From contig NZ_JABKCA010000017.1 in the NCBI RefSeq assembly GCF_013166655.1, positions 1 to 64,000 of the forward strand: 64,000 nucleotides of DNA, read 5' to 3'. Both the position numbers and the translations under genes were made by a program. The notes under the pieces are model-generated. The model searched no databases and was not told where the DNA came from. It saw only the letters and a list, made by a program, of their open reading frames with translations. Position 1 is the first letter of the stretch, and the number at the start of each line of letters is the position of its first letter. This document shows positions 35,728-43,735 of the stretch, one piece after another. The DNA comes from Lentimicrobium sp. L6. GTDB lineage: Bacteria > Bacteroidota > Bacteroidia > Bacteroidales > UBA12170.

Positions 35728-35735
35728 TAATTTTG
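35728..35735 (+). promoter_or_regulatory. -7 element upstream of the DUF1599 gene
   Basis: TAATTTTG, 25 bp before the start at 35761, matches TAnnTTTG; TTG occurs 16 bp upstream, a little closer than usual. Confidence 0.4.
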
Positions 35736-35760
35736 TGGCTAAATTAAGAAGATATAATCA

Positions 35761-36303
35761 ATGTCAAATACTAGCCAACAATTCAAAGAAGCCATCGCAT
35801 TATGTAAAAGTGTATTCATGAATAAGATGATTGATTATGGTAGCGCATGGAGAATACTAAGGCCAAGCTCATTAACAGACCAAATCTATATAAAAGCTAG
35901 TAGAATTCGTTCCATTCAAGAAAAAGGAAGCAGCAAAGTAAACGAAGGAATCGAACCTGAATTTATTGGCATTGTAAACTATTCTGTAATGGCTCTTATT
36001 CAATTGGAAAGAGGCCATGGAGAAAGTGGTGATATCGAACCAATTGAACTTGAAAAACTCTATGATACTCATGTCACTGGTTCTATGTCGTTAATGGAAG
36101 ACAAAAACCATGATTACGATGAAGCCTGGAGAAATATGCGTATTTCTTCTTTAGATGATATTATACTTATGAAGCTGCTTAGAATTAAATCAATAGAAGA
36201 TAATGAAGGCAAGACGATTGTCTCTGAAGGTTTAGATGCCAATTATCAAGATATGATTAACTATGCGCTGTTTGCTTTGATTCTTTTATCTGAAAAGAAA
36301 TAA
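35761..36303 (+). CDS. DUF1599 domain protein (nucleotide modification associated domain 1), internally duplicated
   Basis: 180 residues without signal or membrane segment. The protein is two copies of one ~80-residue unit. Compare DYGSAWRILRPSSLTDQIYI with DYDEAWRNMRISSLDDIILM, then RIRSIQ with RIKSIE, and IVNYSVMALIQLE with MINYALFALILLS. This repeated D-Y-x3-W-R pattern is the DUF1599 family, conserved in Bacteroidota and weakly tied to nucleotide metabolism by name only. It is divergent from folP, which supports a link to pterin or nucleotide chemistry, but no catalytic role is shown. Confidence 0.85.
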   Translation: MSNTSQQFKEAIALCKSVFMNKMIDYGSAWRILRPSSLTDQIYIKASRIRSIQEKGSSKVNEGIEPEFIGIVNYSVMALIQLERGHGESGDIEPIELEKLYDTHVTGSMSLMEDKNHDYDEAWRNMRISSLDDIILMKLLRIKSIEDNEGKTIVSEGLDANYQDMINYALFALILLSEKK

Positions 36304-36329
36304 AATCATTTTCATTAAGTTATTATTAT

Positions 36330-36734
36330 ATGAAAAATTCATTATTATTTCTATTATCCATCATTGTATTTGGGTCCTGTGGATACGAACCAATGGCTAG
36401 TGTTGATTATACCTTCACGAACAAGTCTAGCACCCATATATCATTGATTTTAAACTATTCTTATATAATAAAGAAAGATACTATTAGAATTGAAACTGAA
36501 TCTTTTCATATGTTTAAACACTCTTATGAAGATCAGGATTCACCTCCACCCCCTTTTTATAGCAATGGTATCGACACCATATTTTTAATTGTCCAAGACA
36601 CCATACATACAACATATTATAAGGGCAGTTCAGGAAAATCTCCTTTTAGCCTTGACTCATATACAGGAGGCCAAATAAGTAAAAAAAGAGGAATGCATTA
36701 CTTTTCCTATGTCTATGATATTAATATAGATTAA
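36330..36734 (+). CDS. Hypothetical lipoprotein
   Basis: 134 residues. Signal peptide with lipobox FGSC (cysteine at residue 17), then a short beta-rich periplasmic domain (VDYTFTNKSSTHISLILNYS as its opening strand pattern). I recognise no family. It begins 26 bp after the DUF1599 gene and could be read from the same message. The proline run SPPPPF at about 71-76 is the only odd local feature. Confidence 0.65.
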   Translation: MKNSLLFLLSIIVFGSCGYEPMASVDYTFTNKSSTHISLILNYSYIIKKDTIRIETESFHMFKHSYEDQDSPPPPFYSNGIDTIFLIVQDTIHTTYYKGSSGKSPFSLDSYTGGQISKKRGMHYFSYVYDINID

Positions 36735-36894
36735 TAGCCTCTCACAACATTCAAAGTTTATAATTTTGAATTATTTTTTGATTTTTCTGTAATATTTACA
36801 TTTCATTCACTAAATTTTAGGGATTAAAGTGTCTTATATCTGCAAAATTGTGCAAATTTGCATGCATTAGCATTTTTATTAAAATATTTACCCA

Positions 36895-37995
36895 ATGATA
36901 CGAATTGCAAGAATAATCAGCAGGTTATTTGTAGGACTAGTTTTTATATTTTCAGGATTTGTAAAAGGAGTTGATCCCCTAGGAACAGCTTATAAAATAG
37001 AAGATTATTTTATTGCCTTTGGTACCGACTGGGCTATTCCTTTCGCTTTACCATTAGCTGTTTTACTTTGCGTGGCTGAGTTTTCTCTTGGAGTATTTTT
37101 AGTCTTCAATATTTTTAAGAAGACTACAGCATGGTTGGTAGCCTTAATGATGATACTCTTTACATTCCTCACCCTCAATGATGCTATTTACAATCCAGTT
37201 CCTGATTGTGGGTGCTTTGGAGATTTTATCATCCTCACCAATTGGGAAACATTTTATAAGAACTTGGTGATTGACTTCTTCTTGATATTTATTTTCTTTA
37301 CCAGAAACTCATTCGACAATGTTTACAAGAAAACTACGGAATGGTCAATTGCAATTTTGATTGTGATTGGTTTCACCTTATTCAACTCATATAATATCAA
37401 TCGTCTACCTCTTCTTGATTTCAGATCATGGAAAGTGGGCACCAACCTCAAAGTAGAAAACCCAAAACCCTTAGAGTACTATCTTATCTATAAAAATAAA
37501 AACACAGGTGAAACAGAAGAATATCTTTCACCCAATTATCCATATAACGATAGTATTTGGATGAGTCAATGGGAATATTCTGATATGCGAGTGGTAGATC
37601 CAAATGAAAGAGTTTCTGATATCCGCTTCTTCGATTTAGCTGGACAAGATATTACAGATAATATTGTTGACGATCCTATGTATCACTTTTTATTAATCTC
37701 TTATGATTTAAACGAAGGTGATTGGGAACACCTGGAACAGATGAAAGAATTAAAAAGGCGAGCCACAGAAAACGCCTACTCCTTTAGCTTAATCACAGCA
37801 AGTAGTGAAGAAATCATCGACCAGTTTCAAAAAGAAAAAAGATTCTACTCAGATTTATATCAAAGCGATGATATAGATTTAAAAACAATTATCCGCTCTA
37901 ATCCAGGATTAGTAGTTTTGAAAAATGGTGTAATCATGGGCAAATGGGCACAAGGTCACCTTCCTCAATATGAGGAAATAATAAAACTGAAATAG
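36895..37995 (+). CDS. BT_3928-family membrane protein with DoxX-like N-terminus
   Basis: 366 residues. The N-terminal ~150 residues hold four transmembrane helices and begin IARIISRLFVGLVFIFSGFVKGVDPLGTA (seen as FIFSGFVKGVDPLGTAYKI), typical of DoxX-like proteins, with PVPDCGCFGDFI carrying a paired-cysteine loop. The C-terminal soluble part (about 180-366) includes a thioredoxin-like arrangement (FFDLAGQDIT ... YHFLLISYDL ... NPGLVVLKNGVIMGKWAQGH). Together this is the BT_3928 family of Bacteroidota, function unknown, possibly membrane redox. It overlaps the following permease start by 1 nt. Confidence 0.82.
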   Translation: MIRIARIISRLFVGLVFIFSGFVKGVDPLGTAYKIEDYFIAFGTDWAIPFALPLAVLLCVAEFSLGVFLVFNIFKKTTAWLVALMMILFTFLTLNDAIYNPVPDCGCFGDFIILTNWETFYKNLVIDFFLIFIFFTRNSFDNVYKKTTEWSIAILIVIGFTLFNSYNINRLPLLDFRSWKVGTNLKVENPKPLEYYLIYKNKNTGETEEYLSPNYPYNDSIWMSQWEYSDMRVVDPNERVSDIRFFDLAGQDITDNIVDDPMYHFLLISYDLNEGDWEHLEQMKELKRRATENAYSFSLITASSEEIIDQFQKEKRFYSDLYQSDDIDLKTIIRSNPGLVVLKNGVIMGKWAQGHLPQYEEIIKLK

Positions 37996-39047
37996 TGCTG
38001 CCTTTTATTCTCAAAAGACTCCTCTATGGATTTTGGGTACTACTTGGCGTAGCTACTTTGGTGTTCTTCTTATTTAATATTTTACCTGGTGATCCTGCTA
38101 GAATGATGTTGGGGCAAAGAGCAGATATCGCATCGGTAGAAGCTATCAACAAAGAACTAGGGAGGGACAAATCCATCTATATTCAATATCTCAATTTCTT
38201 ACACGACTTATCGCCTATCGGAATAAAAGAAAAAACGGAGGAGTCTGCAGGATTTCAAATTTCACCAAACATCAAGAACCATCATCTTCAAATAAAACCA
38301 CCCTACTTGCGAAAAAGCTTTCAGAGCAACAGAGAGGTAACGAGTATTTTAACAGAAGCTTTTCCGAAAACCTTATTACTAGCAGCCGTATCCATGGGGT
38401 TTGCCTTAGTTGTTGGGGTGTTCCTAGGGATGGTCAACATTGTATATCCAAATAAATTTTTAAATTCCTTCATATTTGGTTTGAGCGTATTCGGTATGTC
38501 GTTACCCAGCTTTTTTGCCAGTATCTTAATGGCTTGGCTTTTTGCTTTTGTATTGGCCGATTATACCGGTTTAAACTTGTTCGGCTCCCTTTATGAAGTT
38601 GACGATTTGGGCAATGGCAAACATCTGGCACTCAAAAACCTGATTCTTCCAGCAATCACCCTAGGCATTCGACCACTAGCCATTATTACAGAATTAACTT
38701 CCTCTAGCTTGAAAGAAGTTTTAGCAAAAGACTATATCCGAACTGCACGAGCTAAAGGTCTTACAGAATGGCAAATCCTTAGAAAACACGCCCTAAAAAA
38801 TGCGCTAAATCCTATTATCACAACCATTTCCGGATGGTTTGCCTCACTTTTGGCAGGTGCTGTTTTTGTAGAATACGTTTTCGATTGGAAAGGAATGGGA
38901 CTTGTTATCGTTAATTCGCTTGAGAAATACGATTTTCCTGTTCTCATGGGCTCAGTACTTTTTGTGGCCGTTCTCCTCATTCTTGTGAACATAGTAGTAG
39001 ATATCCTTTATCGAGTAATCGATCCTAGAGTGGAACTGGAAACTTAA
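37995..39047 (+). CDS. ABC transporter permease, DppB/OppB-like (orphan)
   Basis: 350 residues from a GTG that shares one base with the preceding TAG (TAGTG). Family start MLPFILKRLLYGFWVLLGVATLVFFLFNILPGDPARMMLG-type, seen as LFNILPGDPARMMLGQ; five to six transmembrane helices; EAA loop (DYIRTARAKGLTEWQI) that contacts the ATPase; and terminal DILYRVIDPRVELE. A ~70-residue hydrophilic insert (about 60-115) lies after the first membrane helix. No second permease, ATPase or binding protein is adjacent, so the partner genes must be elsewhere. Confidence 0.9.
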   Translation: MLPFILKRLLYGFWVLLGVATLVFFLFNILPGDPARMMLGQRADIASVEAINKELGRDKSIYIQYLNFLHDLSPIGIKEKTEESAGFQISPNIKNHHLQIKPPYLRKSFQSNREVTSILTEAFPKTLLLAAVSMGFALVVGVFLGMVNIVYPNKFLNSFIFGLSVFGMSLPSFFASILMAWLFAFVLADYTGLNLFGSLYEVDDLGNGKHLALKNLILPAITLGIRPLAIITELTSSSLKEVLAKDYIRTARAKGLTEWQILRKHALKNALNPIITTISGWFASLLAGAVFVEYVFDWKGMGLVIVNSLEKYDFPVLMGSVLFVAVLLILVNIVVDILYRVIDPRVELET

Positions 39048-39115
39048 TGCTGGCTTTTGGTAATTAGCTTTTGGCCTTTATCTGTTGAATTCTAGCCATG
39101 ATTTTTCGTTTTAAC

Positions 39116-39325
39116 CAATAGCATCCTAATAATTATTAAAGATTCCTCGCTACGCATCGGAATGACAGGTGTTTTGGCAACTCATAAGGAAGAAAGGCTT
39201 TGCTTTTTTCAATGCCAAAAGCAAAGCCCTTCTTCCTCCTTATAAAATCCGAACACCTTGTCATTCAGAACGTAATGCAATGAAGTGAAGAATCTTTTTT
39301 GATATGGAACTTCATTTGGACAGTT
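39116..39325 (+). repeat. MITE-like intergenic repeat, copy 1
   Basis: This segment and 54019-54230 are alike over their whole length and in the same orientation, from CAATAGC to CAGT. The centre is a long hairpin: here AAGGAAGAAAGGCTTTGCTTTT (39186-39207) against AAAAGCAAAGCCCTTCTTCC (from 39217) with a 9-nt loop. Outer arms GGAATGACAGG and a CCTTGTCATTC region form a second, nested inverted repeat. No open reading frame is present. Non-coding, two copies in intergenic spacers of similar position relative to genes: the profile of a non-autonomous mobile element or a REP-like repeat. Confidence 0.85.
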
Positions 39326-39332
39326 TTGATTT

Positions 39333-39367
39333 TTAACTATTAACTGTTAAATATTAACTTTTAACTA
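39333..39367 (+). repeat. Short tandem heptamer repeat
   Basis: Five consecutive 7-mers: TTAACTA, TTAACTG, TTAAATA, TTAACTT, TTAACTA. The array ends 16 bp before the -7 promoter box of the M23 peptidase gene, covering its -33 region. Confidence 0.7.
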
Positions 39368-39382
39368 TCAAACGAAATTTCC

Positions 39383-39390
39383 TATTTTTG
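39383..39390 (+). promoter_or_regulatory. -7 element of the M23 peptidase gene
   Basis: TATTTTTG, 29 bp upstream of the ATG at 39419, matches TAnnTTTG. Confidence 0.5.
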
Positions 39391-39418
39391 CAAACCCCAA
39401 AATAAATGAACAAGTTTT

Positions 39419-41119
39419 ATGAAATTCAAATATATCCTACTGATTTTTCTTTCTAGCGTCCTTTTTCAACATTTAAATGCTCAAACTAAGTCAAAATATC
39501 CACAAGATTATTTTCGTTCACCTGTAGAAGGTAGAATTTATCTTTCTGGAACATTTGGGGAATTACGCTCCAATCACTTTCATGGCGGAATAGACATTAA
39601 AACTGGAGGAGTAGAAGGAAAGAATATTTACGCAGCAGCTGATGGCTGGGTAAGTCGTATTAAAATTTCGCCTTGGGGTTATGGAAATGCTGTTTATATC
39701 GATCATCCAAACGGATACACCACCGTTTATGGTCACCTGAAAGAACTCAAAGGAGATGCTGCCAAATACGTTGAACAGCAACAATACAAAAACCAAAGTT
39801 TTAGTGTAGACTTATATGTAAAAGCTGGGCAATTTCCAGTTAAAAAAGGAGACATTATTGCCTTAAGTGGAAATACAGGTGGTTCTGGAGGACCTCATCT
39901 TCATTTTGAAATTCGTGAAACGGCCAATCAAGAAATCATCAACCCATTACTTTTCGGATTCAAAGTTAAAGACTTCATTACCCCTACCATAAGTTCGATA
40001 AGAATATACCCAGCAGAAGAACAGGCTAAAATCGAGGGAAAACAAAATGCTCAAACTTTCACTCTAAAAGGTTGGGGAAGTGATTATTTACTGAAAGAAA
40101 AGGATACCTTAGAAATTGCTGGAGACTTTTATCTAGGTATCAACACCATTGACAAACAAAATGATACTCAAAATAAAAATGGAGTTTATGAGATAGAAAT
40201 TTTCGTGGATTCTAATCTCGTATATTCACACAATGTGGAAAGACTAAATTTTGCTAGCACCAGATATATCAACACACTCATTGATTTTGATTTCTATAAA
40301 AAGAAAGGAAGGAGTTATCAAAGAACTTATCAGAGCCCCAATAACAAACTTCCTATTTATGACAAGATTGTAAATAAGGGGGTTTTCTCTTTTAACGATA
40401 ATCAATACCATCAGATAAAATACATTGTAAAAGACATACATGACAATAAAGCCATCCTCAATTTCACCGTTTTTTCAAAGACTATTGAGAATAATGAGTC
40501 ATTAAGCAGTGGCAATTTATACTATCCTTTGGGTGAAAATAATTATGAGGACGAAAATATAAAGGTCTATTTCCCGAGTAGAAGTTTATATGATACTTTG
40601 AGCTTTAGCTCCTCCATTGAAGAAAGCGACAAATCGATCAATGGAAAGAAATATCATATTGGTAAAGTAGGTGCTGGTTTACAAGAGCATATTCACGTGA
40701 AGTTGAAGAATATTGAAATCGAAGAGGACCTAAAAAATAATATTTATATTGGTGAATATTATAAAAAAAGTATCAGCGCTTATTCTTCTTCATGGGAAAA
40801 CACTAATGACTTGAGTTATAAAACCAGAGATTTTGGCGAATACCTCATTTTAGTTGACACCATTGCGCCCTCTATAAAAGTGAGAACAAAATTAGAAAAT
40901 AACAAAACACCCAAAAGCCTTTCTTTTACTATTACAGATCAAGAAAGTGGAATTTCTGATTATAATGCTTGGTTCAACGGTTCCTGGATTTTGATGAGTT
41001 ATGATCCAAAGAAGTCTCGTTTGACTTGCCATCTGAATAATATTCAAGAAAAAAATGTCTTCAAAATCATTATCAAGGATGGCGTAGGTAATATTTCTGA
41101 AAAAATACTTCATTTTTAG
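39419..41119 (+). CDS. M23 family (LytM-type) metallopeptidase
   Basis: 566 residues with a Sec signal peptide (ending HLNAQ). The peptidase domain is unusually close to the N-terminus (35-175): zinc ligands His55 and Asp59 (NHFHGGIDIKTGG) and His160-x-His162 (GGPHLHFEIRE), with the flap motif DGWVSRIKISPWGYGN. The remaining ~390 residues are beta-rich, with no known catalytic motif, and may be several Ig-like or binding domains. Likely a peptidoglycan endopeptidase or an activator of amidases; the intact zinc ligands favour activity. The N-terminal domain placement with a long C-terminal tail is common in Bacteroidota. Confidence 0.9.
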   Translation: MKFKYILLIFLSSVLFQHLNAQTKSKYPQDYFRSPVEGRIYLSGTFGELRSNHFHGGIDIKTGGVEGKNIYAAADGWVSRIKISPWGYGNAVYIDHPNGYTTVYGHLKELKGDAAKYVEQQQYKNQSFSVDLYVKAGQFPVKKGDIIALSGNTGGSGGPHLHFEIRETANQEIINPLLFGFKVKDFITPTISSIRIYPAEEQAKIEGKQNAQTFTLKGWGSDYLLKEKDTLEIAGDFYLGINTIDKQNDTQNKNGVYEIEIFVDSNLVYSHNVERLNFASTRYINTLIDFDFYKKKGRSYQRTYQSPNNKLPIYDKIVNKGVFSFNDNQYHQIKYIVKDIHDNKAILNFTVFSKTIENNESLSSGNLYYPLGENNYEDENIKVYFPSRSLYDTLSFSSSIEESDKSINGKKYHIGKVGAGLQEHIHVKLKNIEIEEDLKNNIYIGEYYKKSISAYSSSWENTNDLSYKTRDFGEYLILVDTIAPSIKVRTKLENNKTPKSLSFTITDQESGISDYNAWFNGSWILMSYDPKKSRLTCHLNNIQEKNVFKIIIKDGVGNISEKILHF

Positions 41120-41235
41120 TTTCATACCCACCCTTTTGTTAAGTAAAACCACTGCGCTTAGTCATTGAATCATTCCATTTGCACATTTTTCTCCAACATT
41201 TAATAATCGTTTAATATTAGTTCTAAAAGAGCACT

Positions 41236-41243
41236 TATATTTG
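41236..41243 (+). promoter_or_regulatory. -7 element of the predicted small RNA
   Basis: TATATTTG matches TAnnTTTG, 4 bp before the first hairpin. No -33 element is clear. Confidence 0.5.
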
Positions 41244-41246
41244 CAT

Positions 41247-41326
41247 AAGAAATATTAGTGAATAATATTTCTTTGGTTAATTATGGTTTGTGTTTGAGGT
41301 GCGACTGGTTATCGCACCTTTTTTTT
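41247..41326 (+). ncRNA. Predicted small RNA (~80 nt)
   Basis: Between a -7 box (41236-41243) and a strong intrinsic terminator there is no usable start codon with a frame of any length. A perfect 11-bp hairpin AAGAAATATTA-GTGAA-TAATATTTCTT fills 41247-41273. After about 23 nt of single-stranded GU-rich sequence comes AGGTGCGA-CTGGTTA-TCGCACCT with eight T residues (41297-41326). The M23 gene stops 130 bp upstream and ffh starts 155 bp downstream with its own promoter, so the terminator belongs to neither. The arrangement of promoter, two hairpins and T-run is that of a stand-alone sRNA; the family is unknown to me. Confidence 0.5.
41297..41326 (+). terminator. Intrinsic terminator of the predicted sRNA
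   Basis: 8-bp perfect stem AGGTGCGA/TCGCACCT with a 7-nt loop, then an uninterrupted T-run. Confidence 0.85.
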
Positions 41327-41450
41327 ATACTTTCACTTTTCTAAATCCAATCAAAAGTCCCTTTTATACCAATATCATAAAGGCATATCGTTTAATTTCA
41401 ATAACAAAAACCAAGCATCATTTTAACAAGGAATTTTCATAGAAAATTAC

Positions 41451-41458
41451 TATTTTTG
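41451..41458 (+). promoter_or_regulatory. -7 element of ffh
   Basis: TATTTTTG, 23 bp before the ATG at 41482, matches TAnnTTTG. Confidence 0.5.
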
Positions 41459-41481
41459 CAGCCCTAAAATTCCAAAAGAAT

Positions 41482-42816
41482 ATGTTTGAAGGATTAAATG
41501 ATAGACTAGAACGTTCGTTCAAAATACTTAAAGGCCAAGGCAAAATCTCTGAGATTAATGTGGCCGAGACTATTAAAGAAATCAGAAAAGCCTTATTAGA
41601 GGCCGATGTGAGCTATAAAATCGCTAAAACTTTTACTGCTAATGTAAAGGATAAAGCCTTAGGACTCGATGTTCTAAATGCCGTATCTCCTAAGCAATTA
41701 ATGGTAAAAATAGTACACGATGAGTTGGCCGAATTAATGGGCGGTACTGCAACAGAACTAAATATAGATAATAATCCTGCTGTAATTTTAATGGCCGGAC
41801 TTCAAGGCTCTGGTAAAACAACACATACTGCTAAATTAGCTCATTACCTTAAAACCAAAAAAGGAAAGAAACCTTTAATGGTGGCATGTGATGTTTATCG
41901 TCCTGCTGCGATTGAGCAATTAAAAGTACTTGGTGGCGAAATTGGAGTTGATGTTTATACTGAAGAAGACAATAAAAACCCCGTAGATATTGCGCGTAAC
42001 GCGGTAAAACGAGCGCACGAGAGTAGCTATAATGTGGTTCTTGTGGATACTGCTGGTCGTTTGGCTATAGATGAGCAAATGATGAAGGAAATTTCCGAAA
42101 TCAAAAAAGCCATTAAACCTCACGATACTTTGTTTGTGGTAGATTCCATGACTGGTCAAGATGCTGTAAACACCGCCAAAGCCTTTAACGATCAATTAAA
42201 CTTTGATGGGGTTATCCTTACCAAATTAGATGGTGATACTCGTGGTGGTGCTGCGCTAACTATCCGTTCGGTAGTTACTAAGCCCATCAAGTTTGTGGGT
42301 ATTGGAGAAAAAATGGACGCTCTTGATGTATTCCATCCTAGCCGAATGGCCGATAGGATTTTAGGTATGGGTGATATTGTTTCTCTTGTAGAAAGAGCCC
42401 AAGAGCAATTTGATGAAGAAGAAGCTAAAAAACTTCAAAAGAAAATTGCTAAAAATCAATTCAATTTCAATGATTTCTTGAATCAAATCAAGCAAATTAA
42501 GAAAATGGGTAATGTAAAAGACTTGATGGGTATGATTCCAGGTATGGGAAAAGCCTTAAAGAATGTAGATATTGACGATGATGCTTTCAAAGGCATAGAA
42601 GCTATTATATATTCCATGACCCCTGCAGAAAGAGAGAATCCGAAAATCATAGATGGAAGTCGCAGAAGAAGGATTGCATTGGGAGCAGGTACAGAAGTGA
42701 GAGAAGTAAATCAACTTCTTAAACAATTTGCCGAAACCAGCAAAATGATGAAAATGATGAGCGGTGGTGGTGGCAAAAACATGATGAATATGATGAATAA
42801 AATGAGAAGAAGATAA
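41482..42816 (+). CDS. ffh: Signal recognition particle protein Ffh/SRP54
   Basis: 444 residues, three-domain SRP54. N domain 1-85; GTPase G domain with P-loop GLQGSGKTTHTAK, VDTAGRLA, TKLDGDTRGGAALT and the IGEKMDALDVF insertion; methionine-rich M domain 300-444 with NFNDFLNQIKQIKKMG and the RNA-binding SRRRRIALGAGT. The tail MMKMMSGGGGKNMMNMMNKM is extremely Met-rich. It binds signal sequences and 4.5S RNA. folD begins 2 bp after its stop, so the two form an operon. Confidence 0.97.
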   Translation: MFEGLNDRLERSFKILKGQGKISEINVAETIKEIRKALLEADVSYKIAKTFTANVKDKALGLDVLNAVSPKQLMVKIVHDELAELMGGTATELNIDNNPAVILMAGLQGSGKTTHTAKLAHYLKTKKGKKPLMVACDVYRPAAIEQLKVLGGEIGVDVYTEEDNKNPVDIARNAVKRAHESSYNVVLVDTAGRLAIDEQMMKEISEIKKAIKPHDTLFVVDSMTGQDAVNTAKAFNDQLNFDGVILTKLDGDTRGGAALTIRSVVTKPIKFVGIGEKMDALDVFHPSRMADRILGMGDIVSLVERAQEQFDEEEAKKLQKKIAKNQFNFNDFLNQIKQIKKMGNVKDLMGMIPGMGKALKNVDIDDDAFKGIEAIIYSMTPAERENPKIIDGSRRRRIALGAGTEVREVNQLLKQFAETSKMMKMMSGGGGKNMMNMMNKMRRR

Positions 42817-42818
42817 TC

Positions 42819-43700
42819 ATGAGCAAGTTAATCGACGGAAAAGTCACCTCTAAGAAAATTAAAGATAAAATAGCTGCTCAGGTAGCTAAAATGATTGATA
42901 ACGATGAGAAAGCTCCTCATTTAGCAGCCGTTTTAGTGGGTGCAGATCCAGCAAGCGAGTTTTATGTAAAAAGTAAGGAAAAAGCTTGTCGTTCGGTTGG
43001 TATCACTTCTTCACTTTATAAATATTCTGAGAAAACTACTGAAGCTGAGCTGATCGAAATCATCGACTTTTTGAATAATGATCCTGATGTGGATGGATTT
43101 ATTGTTCAACTTCCGCTTCCAGATCATATTGACGTGGATAGAGTCATCAACAAAATAGATCCCTCAAAAGATGTAGATGGTTTTCATCCTATCAATATTG
43201 GCAAAATGGTGACTGGTGCACCAACTTATCTACCTGCTACTCCCTATGGTATCATGATGATGATTGAAGAATATAAAATCGAAACATCTGGTAAAAATGT
43301 AGTTGTTTTAGGTAGATCTAATATCGTAGGAACTCCTATTTCTATCATGTTAAGTAGAAAAAGTAATCCTGGCGATGCCACTGTTACCCTATGCCATAGC
43401 AGAACCAAAAACCTGAAAGAAATAACTGCCCAAGCGGATATCATTATTGCCGCTATTGGCCAACCAGAATTCTTAACAGAGGATATGGTAAAAAAAGATG
43501 CCGTAATTATTGATGTTGGGATTCACAGAAAAAATGACAATTCAGAAAAAGGATATAAAATAGTGGGGGATGTGAAATTTGATGAGGTGAGCAAAAAAGC
43601 AAGCCTAATTACTCCTGTTCCTGGTGGTGTTGGTCTCATGACCATTGCTGCACTTTTAGAAAACACTCTTAAAGCTTCTAAGAAAGAAGTTTACAGATAG
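42819..43700 (+). CDS. folD: Bifunctional methylenetetrahydrofolate dehydrogenase/cyclohydrolase FolD
   Basis: 293 residues, full length. Conserved motifs are AVLVGADPASEFYVKSKEKAC with the active-site Tyr and Lys, QLPLPDHID, DVDGFHPINIG and VVLGRSNIVGTPISIMLS, and it ends in ITPVPGGVGLMTIA. It interconverts methylene- and formyl-tetrahydrofolate using NADP, feeding one-carbon units to purines and formyl-Met. Two-gene operon with ffh. The window also has folP (folate synthesis) and gcvP (which supplies methylene-THF), though these are not linked to it. Confidence 0.96.
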   Translation: MSKLIDGKVTSKKIKDKIAAQVAKMIDNDEKAPHLAAVLVGADPASEFYVKSKEKACRSVGITSSLYKYSEKTTEAELIEIIDFLNNDPDVDGFIVQLPLPDHIDVDRVINKIDPSKDVDGFHPINIGKMVTGAPTYLPATPYGIMMMIEEYKIETSGKNVVVLGRSNIVGTPISIMLSRKSNPGDATVTLCHSRTKNLKEITAQADIIIAAIGQPEFLTEDMVKKDAVIIDVGIHRKNDNSEKGYKIVGDVKFDEVSKKASLITPVPGGVGLMTIAALLENTLKASKKEVYR

Positions 43701-43735
43701 TTTTTACTTCCGTTCTTATCATAAATCCCACACTT

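Larger units (their letters stand above)
39048..39418. other. Intergenic region with repeat element and heptamer repeat
   Basis: 371 bp without a gene. It contains copy 1 of a 210-bp hairpin repeat (39116-39325), five tandem TTAACTA-like heptamers (39333-39367), and a TATTTTTG -7 box at 39383-39390 for the M23 gene. Confidence 0.8.
41120..41481. other. Intergenic region with predicted small RNA and ffh promoter
   Basis: 362 bp. It holds a promoter-hairpin-terminator cassette (41236-41326, see the ncRNA entry) and the TATTTTTG box for ffh at 41451-41458. The rest is featureless AT-rich sequence. Confidence 0.7.
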
